Source of the DNA: Platycnemis pennipes
Taxonomy: Eukaryota; Arthropoda; Insecta; Odonata; Platycnemididae
Direction: 5' to 3'
Assembly (NCBI GenBank): GCA_933228895.1
Contig: OW121846.1
Location: forward strand, 48,130,107 to 48,194,106
Length of the DNA: 64,000 nucleotides
The position numbers and the translations under genes are program-made. The first letter of the stretch is position 1. The number at the start of each line of letters is the position of its first letter. The notes below the pieces were generated by a model. That model saw only the letters and a program-made list of their open reading frames with translations, searched no databases and was not told the DNA's origin. This document shows, piece by piece, positions 45,426 to 56,742 of this stretch.

Positions 45426-47344
45426 TTGATTTTTACATGATAATAATAATGAACTTATTCCATTTTCTCAGTATCATTTATATCATGCAGTGCTTCTCCC
45501 TTAGAACTAAATGAAGTTCCCGACTTAATTGAACATATATCTCTTACTGTAGACAATTTTCATGTTTCACGCTTGTACCGATTTTCGGTAATACTAATGA
45601 AAATTAAAGTACTTACTAGATATTTTTATGACTATCCCAAAGGGTCGGTGAAAGCTATCCTGGTGAAAAAATATCAGTACCAAAGATTGTAATAAGTTTA
45701 ATTGTGAGGCATTACGCATTTTAGCAGAACAAGATTGAAAAGAAAAATTGTTTTAAAAAATCAGCTAATTTTTCCTATATAAATAAAAAAACAATTTCTA
45801 TTGTCTACGACGGTAAATTTTACTTTCATTTGTCGAAAAATTAAATAACTTATTCTGTTCCATTCTTTACACGGTTTAAAAGGCGTGTAAAATGTAATTA
45901 TTACATATTCCAGAGCTTGCTTTTGTGAGATCAAGTTGTGAGTAGCTGAACTTTATCGAGATTTTGTGCTGGTGTTGAGACGTGTTGTGATCGAGTCTTT
46001 TTTTGGTATGGTATCTTTGTTTTCGTCTACCATTTTTAGTGCTTGATTAGTGAATTTAATGGTATATAAACTTCTGTGTTTTCAAAGAGCGTCTTTTCAC
46101 GTTTCCCTGAGAGGGGAACTTAAAAAGGAAACGGCTTTCTTCAATCCCTAGGGGGGATTACAAAATTGCAGAGAACTCTCTGGTATGTGAATTCATTTTA
46201 TAAGCCATGTATAGTTTGTTTTACTTGTATTTACTGGCTAGAGTAGTTGACTGAGTGATATAATCTGGTCTAGGGTAGATTTAAAGGAGTTCACAGGGAC
46301 CTCTAATTTTTTGGGTCGCAGAACTTCCAATGGAAATGATTAGTAATAAATGCGTATTGGGGTGTAACTTGGAGTTACTCTTCTGAAGAATTATTATAGG
46401 AAGAGATTCAAGTGTTCTTCTGCCAAAAATATCAAAGAACAGGAAGCTGTTCGACGGTTGACTTCAAGAAAGTGTATCAGATAGAATTTAATTATGGAAT
46501 ATGTCATTGCCATGGCCACATGCCATGGCTATGTCATTCGTTTTTACGTTTTCATAATTAGCTTCACTGAGTTAAGCAATACCAATCATTGCCGATGTTA
46601 CACCATGGATTCATTTTCAGTCTTTCAGAAGGAAGGAAACGCTTTGAAAAGAATAGGCCCATCCGTAGAATCTTGCGCCGCCGCATATAAGGCTGAAAGG
46701 GCTCATGTTAATGACGTCACTTCTGGCCTGTATCTAGGTGGCGTTGGCTGAGCTCTCTTCCAAGTTTCTGAAAAAAACAGGTTTGAAAAGGATGTGGTCC
46801 TGATGAGACAATGTTCATCATTCATGACTTTTTTTATGGAGAGGTTTCAAATAGGTAAACGAGAACTACATCAGTGTTAAATTCTATAAGTGAGACTACT
46901 CTCAAGGTCTAGTCATTTTCTCCCCCAAAAACCTCAAACACCCCACCATACGTCCCTGTCCTCAGTCCCTGCCCTCAGCATTCGGGAAAATAAATTTCGC
47001 GAATAATAAGTGCTGCAATACATGAATGAAGATGAGTATCGCCATTAAACCAATTTTAAACCTGTAGGGCAGCTGTGGTCGGTTAGGTCAAAACTAAATT
47101 TGACATTATAGATCTACATCACGTGCCAACTGTTGATCTCCAGGCACGTCTTTGATGCCGCGGCGTTGGGATGCGGAGGGGTGAAGCGCTCAAATAAACG
47201 CCCTGAAGATGCCTCTCGTCCAACATGCGAAATAATAAGTGAGTGCTTAAAGCGAATACGGAAATGGTGGACACGCTTTTGGATGAACGTAACTGTGTCT
47301 GGCGAGGCGTAGTGGAATGATATCATGATAAACAACAAGATATG
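45426..47344. other. Gene-poor stretch
   Basis: An 85-residue frame at 46494-46751 and a CpG-richer segment at 47110-47240 are not recognisable. No supported gene. Confidence 0.35.
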
Positions 47345-47425
47345 GCACTTATTCCACAGGTTTTATTAGAGGTACAACGCGTTTCAGCGGTTAGCCGGTT
47401 AAGTACCTGCTGATGTTTATCACGC
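47345..47425 (-). mobile_element. Penelope-like 3' tail with hammerhead-like remnant
   Basis: The minus strand reads ACCGGCTAACCGCTGAAACG followed by CGTTGTACCTCTAATAAAAC and CTGTGGAATAAGTGCC. The combination of a GAAAC box after a short stem and an AATAAA-CTGTGGAAT tail resembles the segment at 63690-63775. The CUGANGA box is degraded (CAGCAGG). Confidence 0.4.
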
Positions 47426-47625
47426 TTTGTTTATCACGCTTTTGGATAGATACATTAATTCTGAGCACGGATTAGTGCATGTGTAGGAGTATTTGAGGAT
47501 TTTGCGGAGTGTCACGCGGTTCAAAGTGGATTCGGGATTAATCAATCGCAATGTGCTCAAAGGAAGGTAATCTCTTAACTCTCCAAAATATCTCCAACCT
47601 TTTCACGCATGTGCGGTCGTAGTAG

Positions 47626-47692
47626 CACTGTCGGTAAGTTTGGCAGCCTTAACGTCGTAGGTTCGAATCTCGCTTCAAGCCTAACTTTGATT
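47626..47692 (+). repeat. tRNA-like SINE head
   Basis: GTAGTAGCACTGTCGGTAAG (A-box-like) and GGTAGGTTCGAATCTC-type B-box (GTAGGTTCGAATCTCGC) have tRNA spacing. No clean acceptor stem; not called as a tRNA gene. Confidence 0.45.
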
Positions 47693-47973
47693 AAGAATTA
47701 CGTTAAATGGTAATAAGTGTAGTATCACTAAATAGCCCACAATAACGATGCAATTATGAAAGCGAAGTAGCTTCGTGGGCTCAATTGTAATTCGACGAAG
47801 TGGGAGATGTAAGAGGTCGCATGCACCCCCACTTTTCCGAAGGGTTAAAAACATCATTTTTTCGCTGCTTATAACTCGAGAACTTATTGACGGATTGCAA
47901 AACGGAAAATAAAAGTCTTTCTATTTTAGAAACTCTATCAGATTCGGCAAAAAAATACATGATAAACGTACAT

Positions 47974-49073
47974 TGAAGACACTTCGGGTGTGCCACAAAG
48001 TAGTGTGATAAGTCCACTCTTGTTCCTTCTGTACGTAAATAATATCAATATGGGGGTTAAACGTAAACTACGTCTATTTGCCGATGATGCAGTAGTGTAT
48101 TTTTATATTCAATACAAAATTATAAAGAATATTTTGATGATGACCTACAAGCAAATGAAAAATGGTTTGAAGCATGGCATTTAGATTTAAATGTACAAAA
48201 ATATGTAGTAATAAATTTTTGGAGAAATATAGTTCTACTCCTAGCACTTAGAAAATAAGTAATAATAAGTCAACATGCGTGAAATCCATGAAATGTCTTG
48301 GAATAACTCTGATACATGATCTTATTTGGGGAATACAGATACGGGAAATATTGGGTCACGTTAATCGTGAACTGGGATCCATCAAAAGAATACTGGGTAA
48401 ATGTGACGATCATGTACGAGAAATAAGCTACTTTTTCCTTGTAAGGCCTCATTTGGAATATGTTGCTTGTATATAGGATCCATTTGAAATAAGTGTAAAT
48501 AATAAACTTTTCCGTGAGTAGCGAAGATAGGCAAGATTTTTAAAGGGTGGGTCTGGAAATATATTAGTCCATTAAACCACTCTATTAAATAAATAGAATT
48601 TCAATAATTGTCAGATCATTGGATGAAATTTAGGTTTAATCTCTTAAATTAATTCCAAGATAATATTTTCTCTGAAGAATATTTTGCGAACTCCAACTTA
48701 CTATGCTGGACTGTACATTATCAAAAAATTAGAGAAATTGATTGTCGTACTCACTGATTGCAAGCCTTTTTTCCTCGTACCATTAGGAATATAAATAGCT
48801 GTAAAAATATCCAATGGCGTAAATACGAGTGTATCAATGGATAGCAAAGATAGTTGCGTGCTAGTATAAGGACTAACTATAGCTAACCGAACTAGCGGCA
48901 TCACATTGCATGTTTGCTTTGCTGTTCTTATCTTTTTTAAATTGTGATGTACTGACTAGTATATTATTACTAATACTTTTTTATGCATGATGATCGGTGC
49001 ATGTTTGGTCTGAATTCACCCGATGCCGCTCACCTTTGTGGTGGCTTGCAAGATATTACGTAGATGCATACAC
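47974..49073 (+). mobile_element. Decayed CR1/L2-like LINE copy (copy c)
   Basis: It begins within the palm domain (GVPQSSVISPLLFLLYVNNI, then RLFADDAVVYF with the catalytic ADD). It continues through KSMKCLGITLIHDLIWG, REILGHVNRELGSIKRIL and RPHLEYV in drifting frames. It ends with the family 3' untranslated region and a short TACGTAGATG tail. Many stops and frameshifts make it one of the oldest copies here. Confidence 0.8.
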
Positions 49074-50004
49074 CATAATTAACATTTTCACACTGATGCC
49101 ATGCTAATGTGATTTTATATTCATGAATTATCTTCGGCCAGAGATGAACAATTGTTATGCCCAAGAATTAATTTTTTTTTGTATTACCAAAGTTTATAAT
49201 TGTTTCAATATGGTGATTTTTTGTTAATACGTTGTGTTATTAATTTGCTTTATATCATTAAAAATTTCGCTCAACTTATGATGCACGCATTGTCACATGA
49301 TTGTTTGCAACATCAATTAAATTGTGTACAGTAATTATACTCCACCTAATATTCAGGTAGACCACATGGTTTCTCATATTCCTCACGTAGGCTTCCACCG
49401 TGCGCCAGTGTTGAAGATGCTGGTCTTCCGGGATTTCTGCTGCATATACCCATTTTCTTGTACGACTGTTTCACTGGCTTTGTAGACTCTAACCTGCTTG
49501 GCCGAACATTCTATCAACCAACAAAAATGATTCTAGGTTGAACATGAGAATTATATAAGACGGACAGAAAAGGAAGCATCGAACACAATCAGTGGTTAAA
49601 GGGATGTGTAAACATTAAAATTTTACAGCTACTTCTTTGACTGGGGACATCTTTGCCAGATGGGTCTTGATTGTAACAGAAAAGGTAATTAAATGCATTT
49701 TTTTAGATCAGTTCTTATTTTCTACCCTTTTTCCAATGATCATGAATTTAAAGAGCCTTTTTTTTGCGCATTCACGTATGTTATCGTCTTTCGTCGTTCT
49801 GTTTTATGCGTTTTTAAGGCAATGCTTCAGATGATGTTTGTGTAATATCACTGTGACTTCATGGAATTTCCTAATATATGTGAGGACCCGATCATCAAAT
49901 TAAGAGGATGGACAACATGGAAAAGTATAAGAGCATTTGTAACACCGGATGCACGTAATAAAGATTACATTTATAATAAAAGAAGATTCTAAATTATCAA
50001 CTTT
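49074..50004. other. Non-coding stretch
   Basis: AT-rich sequence; no supported feature. Confidence 0.4.
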
Positions 50005-50308
50005 TGAAATACGCGCCGCAGCGCCGTAGTAGCGACGTTGACACAGCTGCGAGCGCTGAAAACAAGAGTGACTGAAATCCGCTCGTGGCGCTCGCCATCT
50101 GTCGACGACGTGCGAAGTTGCTCATTCGTGTCCAGGAGATCGTGTTGTTCGGACCCATAGTGTGAGTTCAGCAATGCTGTTGGCGAAGGCGGAAGGAGTT
50201 GGATTAATGAACGTTGGTATGGACCCCTTGGACTGTTCGTTTGAGTAGTATAGTTGGCAATAAGTTTACCGTCTTTCATTATGGATTGAGTCAGGAACTC
50301 TCATTGTG
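50005..50308 (+). promoter_or_regulatory. CpG-rich leader upstream of a candidate first exon
   Basis: Bases 50005-50130 are rich in CpG (GCGCCGCAGCGCCGTAGTAG, then CGACGTGCGAAG), unlike the AT-rich surroundings. They precede a good ATG-plus-donor exon at 50309. This fits a CpG-associated promoter and 5' untranslated region. A 96-residue minus-strand frame (49989-50279) overlaps but shows no domain. Confidence 0.35.
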
Positions 50309-50347
50309 ATGGTTCAGCATGGAAGTTCGACGGAAAGTGGATCAAAG
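50309..50347 (+). CDS. Candidate first coding exon of an unidentified gene
   Basis: ATG at 50309 opens 13 codons (MVQHGSSTESGSK) that end exactly at a textbook donor (AAAG|GTGAGT, intron from 50348). The exon has phase 0. The peptide is Ser/Gly-rich as many N-termini are. No following exon was found before the LINE-rich region, so intron 1 would be long and contain the LINE copy at 50930-51721. Confidence 0.35.
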
Positions 50348-50929
50348 GTGAGTTTTTTCGAGTTTTTCAATCTTTCTCGAATGGTACAATATCACGATTG
50401 ATTGTTGATGTTTCTCAGGCCGGATTACACCAGTCATTTTCAGTGTATCGGATCGCTGTATTTTTTGTTAATGGTCGATGGCTTAGTTTGCTGAGACATT
50501 AATTATTCAAATCCTGATTTATATCATGGTAACAGTGTTGTTTTTATCGTAACATCCTCAGTAAGGTATGTAACCCGTGTGGAATTCACGAACTAAGTAC
50601 TTGAATGCTAATGTAGTTAACTTAAAGTGTATCCCAATCATTTAGGCATCAGCTTTAGTATCAAGTTTTGTCACAAAATGGTTTACTCTTAGGGAACAAA
50701 GAGTGAAGTCATTTGGAAGGCGAAATTGGAATCAGATGCAGAAATATAGTCTTAAGTTTGCCTCATTTATTGTATGCAGCAACGTATGAATTGCGTACAT
50801 AATCTACAATTACTTTTAAACACTGGCATCTGAGATAGTTGTTTAAAATATCATCCAGGCACGAAATATCGATGTCGCCATCGAGTATTTTAGGTGCCTT
50901 CGATGGCTGATAGAAGATGGCCAATTGTT

Positions 50930-51721
50930 CATCTACATCTACATAATACCCTGCAAGCCATCACAAGGGTGTGTGGCAGGGGGTGATTTCTCACCAAACA
51001 TGCACTGCATATCATGCATAAAAAAGGAATAGTATTAATATAGTAGTCAGAACTACACTATTTAAAAAAGATAGAAATTGCAAAGCGAGCATGCAAAAAA
51101 ATTCTGTTAGTAGGGTTAACTTTAAGTACTCATACCAACATGCAGCTACCAATGCTATTCATTGCTACTCTCCCATAGGACATATTTACCGTTATTCGTA
51201 TCTCTAATTGTACGAGGGAAAAAGGACATTTTGTATCGGTCAGTTCGGCAACCAATTTCTCTAATTTTATGATTATGGTCCAGTCTGCCATAGTAAGTTG
51301 GGGTTCGTAAAATATTTTTAACATCATCACTGAAAACATTGCCTTGGAATTTGCTTAAGAGATTAAGACTAAATTTCAACCTGCGATCTTACAATGATTC
51401 CCATTTCAATTCATTTAATAGACTGGTTTCACTAATATAATTATCGTATCGTGCCTATACAAATCTTGCCGATCTTCGCTGCACACGTTCAAGTTCATTA
51501 CTTAGACCGATTTCGTAGGGATCCCATGCACTGGCAGCATATTCCAAATGAGGTCTAACAAGGGAAAAGTAGCTGATTTCTCGTACATGATCGTCACATT
51601 TACCCAATACTCTTTTGATGAAACCCAGTTTACGATTAGCTTGACCCAATATTTCACGAATGTGTTTACCCCAGGAAAGATCATTTGTCAGTCTTATTCC
51701 AAGATATTTAATGGATTCCAC
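50930..51721 (-). mobile_element. 5'-truncated CR1/L2-like LINE copy (copy d)
   Basis: The minus strand reads ESIKYLGIRLTNDLSWGKH, REILGQANRKLGFIKRVL, RPHLEYAASAWDPYEIG and, after a frame change near 51460, KFSLNLLSKFQGNVFSDDV to FFPRTIRDTNNGKYV. The 3' tail sits at 50930-50955 (complement of GTAGATGTAGATG). It is very close to copies a and h. Two or more frame changes. Confidence 0.85.
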
Positions 51722-52104
51722 GAAAAAATAGCGTTTTCGTTAAGATTTGAAGTTAAGAGTTGAGGGATATCTTCTTTGTCGCTTAATTTTGACTATGCAC
51801 ACACTAATTCTATTCTGCCTACCATACTATGATGACCTGAAGGCCTAATTAATACTGATTATCGCTACCTCATTAATGGTTAATGGTTAATGAATGTAGA
51901 CACGGCTCGTGCTGTAATTTGGGTTCATTTAAAGGGAAGTGTCGTTTCCCCTGTACATTTCTTCCCGTCTAGGTGCCCTATTTTTTCCCTTCGTGACGTG
52001 CTTCCTGGCATATTGCAAAATACCAAAAGGGCCCAGGGTAAAAGTAGCATTTGTCGACAAATAGGATTCTTTTCTCATCCTCGAGCAGGGACTTTCGTGT
52101 CTAC
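51722..52104. other. Non-coding stretch
   Basis: No supported feature. Confidence 0.4.
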
Positions 52105-52330
52105 TGTTGCTAGGGGAGGCAACTGGCAGCTAAGTTTATTTTTGGGATGAACGGTAGGTGGGTACCTTAATTCAGAACGGAGATTTTCAAAGAACAAGAA
52201 GGTTGGAGAGAAAAATGGCATAGGCGTTACCCTGATTCTGTCCGTATACCCACCACATCAATCCGTTGGTCGTGTTCGTCCCATTGGTTAGTTAGGTTGG
52301 TACTCCACATGAACTAATCCCAAAGGTGAA
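52105..52330 (-). repeat. SINE family S fragment
   Basis: The plus strand shows AGGGGAGGCAACTGGCAGCT and GGTTGGAGAGAAAAATGGC then ATAGGCGTTACC. These are complements of the body blocks of SINE family S, in the expected order. Confidence 0.45.
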
Positions 52331-52999
52331 GATGACACATAACGGTAGCGGGTGCAATTAATTCCTCAGTTAAAGATAGATATGTCTCGGAATCATGGCA
52401 GACAACACTACCAATTTGATTCCCGAGCCACGAAGACTCCATGGATGGCTCATTCCCCGCCCCCCAGCAAGCCTTTCCTTTCTCTTCACCCAGTCTTTTC
52501 ACCTCCCCTCTCTTCCCTTGCTCAGTTGGTCAACCTTCCGCCCCTCTCCTCTTTCTCGCTATCCTTCCCTCAATCTATCAAAACTGGATACTTCCTACAT
52601 GCTTCCAGAATTGTGAGCAATTCCATTATTTCCACATTTATCTTGTGTGCTACCGATAAGTCCTCTGCCCTACTCGTTGATATTTCATGTCTATCATGTA
52701 AGTAAAATTAAAATTGATTTTCGGCTAGCTCTAAAAAATCTACGTACCTTTTGACTAGATTCAAGACTGGTAGCCAGACCTCCTTAGGCTCAATCCTCCA
52801 CCTTTGTGCTGTAAGGCCGGTATAATAACGACCTAAGCATTGCGGCCAGCCAATGAGTATGATTTTTTAATGTGTTTGATGTCATTGTTTTCTCCACGTA
52901 TACTGGTTTAGGAATTCACTCCGTACTCGTTTGGTTGAAACTCTATCTTATATTTATTTACTCCAGGGTGCCGATAGAATGTTTTCTGTGAGTAATGCG
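52331..52999. other. C/T-rich and non-coding stretch
   Basis: Bases 52440-52590 are pyrimidine-rich, producing overlapping frames of 72-117 residues without domains. No supported gene. Confidence 0.4.
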
Positions 53000-53118
53000 C
53001 TACATAGCAAAAAGCCATTAGTCAGCATATTCTTGCACATTAGGAGCTAAGCACCCTGCCAGGCAATAAACTTGCCAAGCCTTTTCAGATCTATAATATC
53101 ACGCGTGGGGATTTAAAA
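53000..53118. repeat. Left arm of ~115-bp inverted repeat
   Basis: It contains CACATTAGGAGCTAAGCACC, AAGCCTTTTCAGATCTATA and CACGCGTGGGGATTTAAA. The reverse complement is at 56044-56159. Confidence 0.75.
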
Positions 53119-53257
53119 CTGAATTATAATATAATTTAACGGTGGTTCGTATCTCTAAAAGGGCATGTTCTTTTTCGCGCTGCCTTGCAACTTCACGTAG
53201 GCCCCTTACGCAATCAATCGGAAATCACTAAAGCGACAAAGGGTTTGCCACGCCAGG

Positions 53258-54799
53258 ATGAAAAATGCAGGGCGAGGTCTATTGGTAAAGGAAAAAAATG
53301 AGTTAGATCAAAACTATAAAAAATCGAGAGAATTAGCAAGGAAATCATGTCGGAAAGCGTTATCACATTTCAAGTGCAAGATGTTAGGAGAATATTTAAA
53401 TAGCAATCCTAAAGCGTTTTGGTCATATGTGAGAGAGCTTCAGGGAAATAGGTCCACAGTGCACACACTAAAAAACGATAAAGTAATTAGAGTTACCAGC
53501 AGTGTAGAAAAAGCCAACACTTTAAACACCTACTTCCAAAGCGTATTCAACTCATCGTCACACGACGCTGTGGAACCAACGCCGAACACTTTCAGTGAGC
53601 AAATGCCCGAAATAAAAATTTCATGTCGCGGAATAGAGCAGCAGTTAAAAACCATTAGTATAAACCAATCACCAGGTCCCGATCAAATTCCCTCCAGAGT
53701 ATATAAAACATTTGCTTCTGAAATAGCCCCATATGTAGAAATAATATTCAATAAAACACTAAAGAACCACACAGTACCCAAAGATTGGAAAGTAGCTAAC
53801 ATTACACCTATATTTAAAAGCGGTGATAGGGAAGAACCTAGTAACTACAGACCCATTTCACTCACGTCGATCTCTTGTAAGATATTTGAGCACATTGTTG
53901 CCAGTTCAATCATGGGGCATTTGGATAGTCAGGGATTACTCATAAACAGCCAGCATGGGTTCCGGAAAGGTAGATCTTGCGAGACACAACTAGCTTTACT
54001 CGTACACGATATTTTAGTCTACGGCGAAAACAGTACTGAAGTTGATGCGATATTTTTAGATTTCAAAAAGGCATTCGATAAAGTTCCTCGTGATAAATTA
54101 ATCTTGAAGTTAGAGAGTTTTGGTATAAATAAAGACGTTGGGTGTTGGGTAAGAGAATTCTTAATTGGACGAGAGCAGAGGGTTGTCATAGGTGGTATCA
54201 TGTCGGACACAATCAAAGTCACATCGGGAGTTCCCCAGGGTAGCGTAGTAGGTCCGCTTCTATTTCTTCTATACATAAACGATTTGGGTACCGTAGCCAG
54301 TAGTAAGCTTAGGCTCTTTGCAGATGATGCTGTAGTGTATAGGGGTACATCAAAAGAAGAAGACAGGAAATCGCTTAGCAAAGATTTAGATGCAATTCAA
54401 GAGTGGTGCGACAAATGGCAGTTAGAGCTTAACCGTAAAAAGTGTGTAGCTATCAATTTTTGGAGGAGGAATAATTCGATTGAGCGTGCCTATAAAATTA
54501 GTAACACGAAGATCGAAAACGTAGAAACCATAAGATATTTAGGTGTAACAATCACTAAGGATTTATCGTGGGGAAGACACATAAGGGAAATATGCGGCCG
54601 AGCGAAGAAAAAGCTAGGATTTATAAAAGGAGTACTATGTAAATGTGATCAGAAGACTAAAGAGCGATGTTACTTTTCACTAGTTAGGCCCCACCTTGAG
54701 TATGCAGCCAGTGTATGGGATCCTAATGAATTAGGTTTGATCAGAGAACTAGACAGCGTAGAGAAGCTAGGTTCGTTAAAAGATGTTACGATAGGTTGA
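53258..54799 (+). CDS. CR1/L2-like LINE reverse transcriptase, truncated at both ends
   Basis: A 513-codon frame. Landmarks: NPKAFWSYVRELQG near 50; NQSPGPDQIPSRVYK near 133; PIFKSGDREEPSNYRPISLT near 185; QHGFRKGRSCETQLAL near 233; FLDFKKAFDKV with the first catalytic Asp near 268; SGVPQGSVVGPLLFLLYIND near 325; RLFADDAVVYR with the catalytic ADD near 353; YLGVTITKDLSWG and RPHLEYAASVWDPNELG toward the end. The polymerase core is complete and uninterrupted. The last residues (DSVEKLGSLKDVTIG) arise from a frameshift. There is no endonuclease domain because of 5' truncation. The Met at 53258 is simply the first in frame and need not be a real start. Confidence 0.85.
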   Translation: MKNAGRGLLVKEKNELDQNYKKSRELARKSCRKALSHFKCKMLGEYLNSNPKAFWSYVRELQGNRSTVHTLKNDKVIRVTSSVEKANTLNTYFQSVFNSSSHDAVEPTPNTFSEQMPEIKISCRGIEQQLKTISINQSPGPDQIPSRVYKTFASEIAPYVEIIFNKTLKNHTVPKDWKVANITPIFKSGDREEPSNYRPISLTSISCKIFEHIVASSIMGHLDSQGLLINSQHGFRKGRSCETQLALLVHDILVYGENSTEVDAIFLDFKKAFDKVPRDKLILKLESFGINKDVGCWVREFLIGREQRVVIGGIMSDTIKVTSGVPQGSVVGPLLFLLYINDLGTVASSKLRLFADDAVVYRGTSKEEDRKSLSKDLDAIQEWCDKWQLELNRKKCVAINFWRRNNSIERAYKISNTKIENVETIRYLGVTITKDLSWGRHIREICGRAKKKLGFIKGVLCKCDQKTKERCYFSLVRPHLEYAASVWDPNELGLIRELDSVEKLGSLKDVTIG

Positions 54800-55030
54800 G
54801 TAGCGTTTCAGAATTAATACAAGAATTAGGGTGGTAATCATTATCAGAGCGTAGAGTATTCTGTAGTGCATGATGCATGTATTAACCCCTCAAATACTAT
54901 AGATACTAACAATCTAGTTGCATGAGACACTTTAGTTGCTTGTTTGCGTGTTAGTAGTGCATGCTTGGTGATCTTCCCCCCTGCCACACACCCTCGCGGT
55001 GGCATGCAGGGTATCGTGTAGATGTAGATG
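53258..55030 (+). mobile_element. CR1/L2-like LINE copy (copy e), longest reading frame of the family
   Basis: 5' truncated before the endonuclease; carries most of the reverse transcriptase ORF and the 3' end. After the open frame (to 54799) the sequence continues out of frame as REARFVKRCYDRLSSVSELI and QELGW then a stop. It then jumps to the 3' untranslated region near 54860, so roughly 70 C-terminal codons are deleted. It ends with the family motif (CTGCCACACACCCTCGCGG) and a GTAGATGTAGATG tail. Confidence 0.9.
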
Positions 55031-56043
55031 AATCGTGTGGCCTAGTTCGTTTGCTTTAAGCAGTCCTTCCTCCCCCTGTGCAGCCCCTCCCCAATTCTCA
55101 GAAACCCAAGGGGCCACCTGGTGCCGACTTGAAATAATATTGCCTCATCGTGAATCGGAGTTCAGCAGAGCGGGTAGCTAGGGGAATATCTCACAATGGA
55201 AAGTGATTGCCTTCGAGACAAAATTGTTCTCGAAACCATTTTAAATGCTTTGTATAAGTGGTTTTCATTCGTAATGTAGCTTTGGACCATACCTTCTGCA
55301 TTGCATTGAAGGTGAGTGCTTGCACGGAATAATATGTGATTGCGAGGGCACGTCCATAACCGCTGTATTCATGGATTGTAGTGCAACCAGCTAATCCTCG
55401 GAGTGTGTTATTTTGACGAGATAGAAAAGGCTTCTGGCCTACAATTACGTAATACCCTGCGAGTCACCACGAGGGTGTGTGGCAGCGGGCCTACCACTGG
55501 AGCCGCAAATTTGCATTTGCGTACTCAATGCCTTTGGCACACCACGATCTTTGGTGAAAGAAGGCAGATATTGGAATCTTCTTCGCTGTGTAGCTGATTC
55601 CCTCCCCTCGTTTCCCGCTTCAGCTCCCGTCCCCCCGATCGTCAACCACAGCAATACCTCTCCTCCCTCTCCCCTTGCCCTTCACCCCTTCCCCACCCTT
55701 CCCTTCTTCCCCCAACCCCTACTCCCCCGACGTCTGCTCTCATCTTCCCCCCCTCCCCAGCGCTTTTTCGTTTCTTATGTTGGCCACTTTCTCCTCCCGC
55801 CGCTGCATGTGGTCTGGCTAGTCAAAAGCTCCAGAAACTCAATACCCTATTACTTTCCCTATGTAGTTTTTTTCTATTTTGAACGGCTGAGGCAGGGTTA
55901 TCAAAAATTACTGTTTTCCGCGGTCGTACAGGGGGCTGAAATCGAAGAAACAAGAAAAGTAGCTAGAATAGAGTAATTATATAAGACAATACTAGACTAG
56001 AATATGTAAGATATACTAGAATAGAATAATTATATAATTATTA
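55031..56043. other. Non-coding stretch with C/T-rich block
   Basis: Bases 55590-55760 are strongly C/T-rich, giving a proline-rich 165-residue frame (55479-55976) that I do not consider real. Bases 55975-56045 are AT-rich short repeats (ATAATTATATAA). Confidence 0.4.
55441..55490 (-). mobile_element. CR1/L2-like LINE 3' tail only
   Basis: The plus strand TACGTAATACCCTGCGAGTC then ACCACGAGGGTGTGTGGCAG is the complement of the family 3' motif. Only about 50 bases are present, so this is an extremely truncated insertion. Confidence 0.6.
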
Positions 56044-56159
56044 TTTAAATCCCCACGCGTGGCGCTATAGGTCTAAAAAGGCTTGGAAAGTGTACTTCCT
56101 GGCATGGTGCTTAGCTCCTAATGTACAAGAATATGCTAATTGGTTCTTGCTATGTATAG
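56044..56159. repeat. Right arm of ~115-bp inverted repeat
   Basis: The reverse complement of 53000-53118, with small indels: TTTAAATCCCCACGCGTGG, then TGGTGCTTAGCTCCTAATGT. The arms are about 2.9 kb apart and enclose LINE copy e. Confidence 0.75.
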
Positions 56160-56358
56160 TAAGGAGTATAAAAATCATTAACTGAATATGCATTTGTTAA
56201 AAGTCATTAAATTTAATTCATTAAATAACAGAAGGAAGATAAGGTAACTGAGAGCACAAGTTAGTATTGCTACGGATACTTTTGAGACGCAAGAGATTAT
56301 CCAACATACACCCAACTTACCCACCGATCTAAATTAGGACAACACATAGTTTAAAGGC

Positions 56359-56742
56359 TGGAGGCTAGAACTAACTCTAAGGAAGTGTACCGCAATGCTC
56401 TTCTGGAAGAAAACATTCTACGTTAAAACAAACTCAAAAATATTTTGTTGGTGTAGTAGTCATGAATGTGCCTCATGTTATGTCTAACCATCACTGATGT
56501 TCCAAGAATTCCATGGGGTAAATCATATTCGAAATGCTTGTGGTATAGGGCTGAAGAGACTGGAATTTATCAGTCGAATTGTAAGAAATTATTCAATTTG
56601 TAACGTAAAAGAAGTATGCTATCTCTTCGTAGTGATGCTTCACCTTATATTAGCGTGTGTAGGGAGCAGCTGTGATCCAAAGTATAATTATTTCATTAAA
56701 AAAATGAAAAATATTCAAGGAAGGCTGTGCTTTTTGTACTGA
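56359..56742 (+). mobile_element. Fossil CR1/L2-like reverse transcriptase fragment
   Basis: A single frame reads WRLELTLRKCTAMLFWKKTF, one stop, then HGVNHIRNACGIGLKRLEF and VKEVCYLFVVMLHLILACVG, then MKNIQGRL. Each piece aligns in order to copy e or h: WQLELN-KKC---NFWKK, WG-HIREI, KLGFIKR, REISYFSLVRPHLEYA, ELERVQRR. The frame is preserved over 128 codons despite strong divergence, which marks a much older relative of the LINE family. It has only one internal stop. Confidence 0.6.

Noticed and set aside
47626..47692. tRNA gene
   Set aside because: A- and B-box-like words are present, but acceptor and anticodon stems do not pair; treated as tRNA-derived repeat.
49989..50279. 96-residue minus-strand frame
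   Set aside because: Lies in the CpG-rich leader; no domain, and the plus-strand ATG-donor exon is a better explanation.
52352..52705. Three overlapping frames of 72-117 residues
   Set aside because: All come from one pyrimidine-rich low-complexity block.
54019..54381. 120-residue minus-strand frame
   Set aside because: It is antisense to the reverse transcriptase core of LINE copy e, including the ADD motif; a shadow frame.
55479..55976. 165-residue proline/leucine-rich frame
   Set aside because: Generated by the C/T-rich tract at 55590-55760; no domain, no splice or promoter context.
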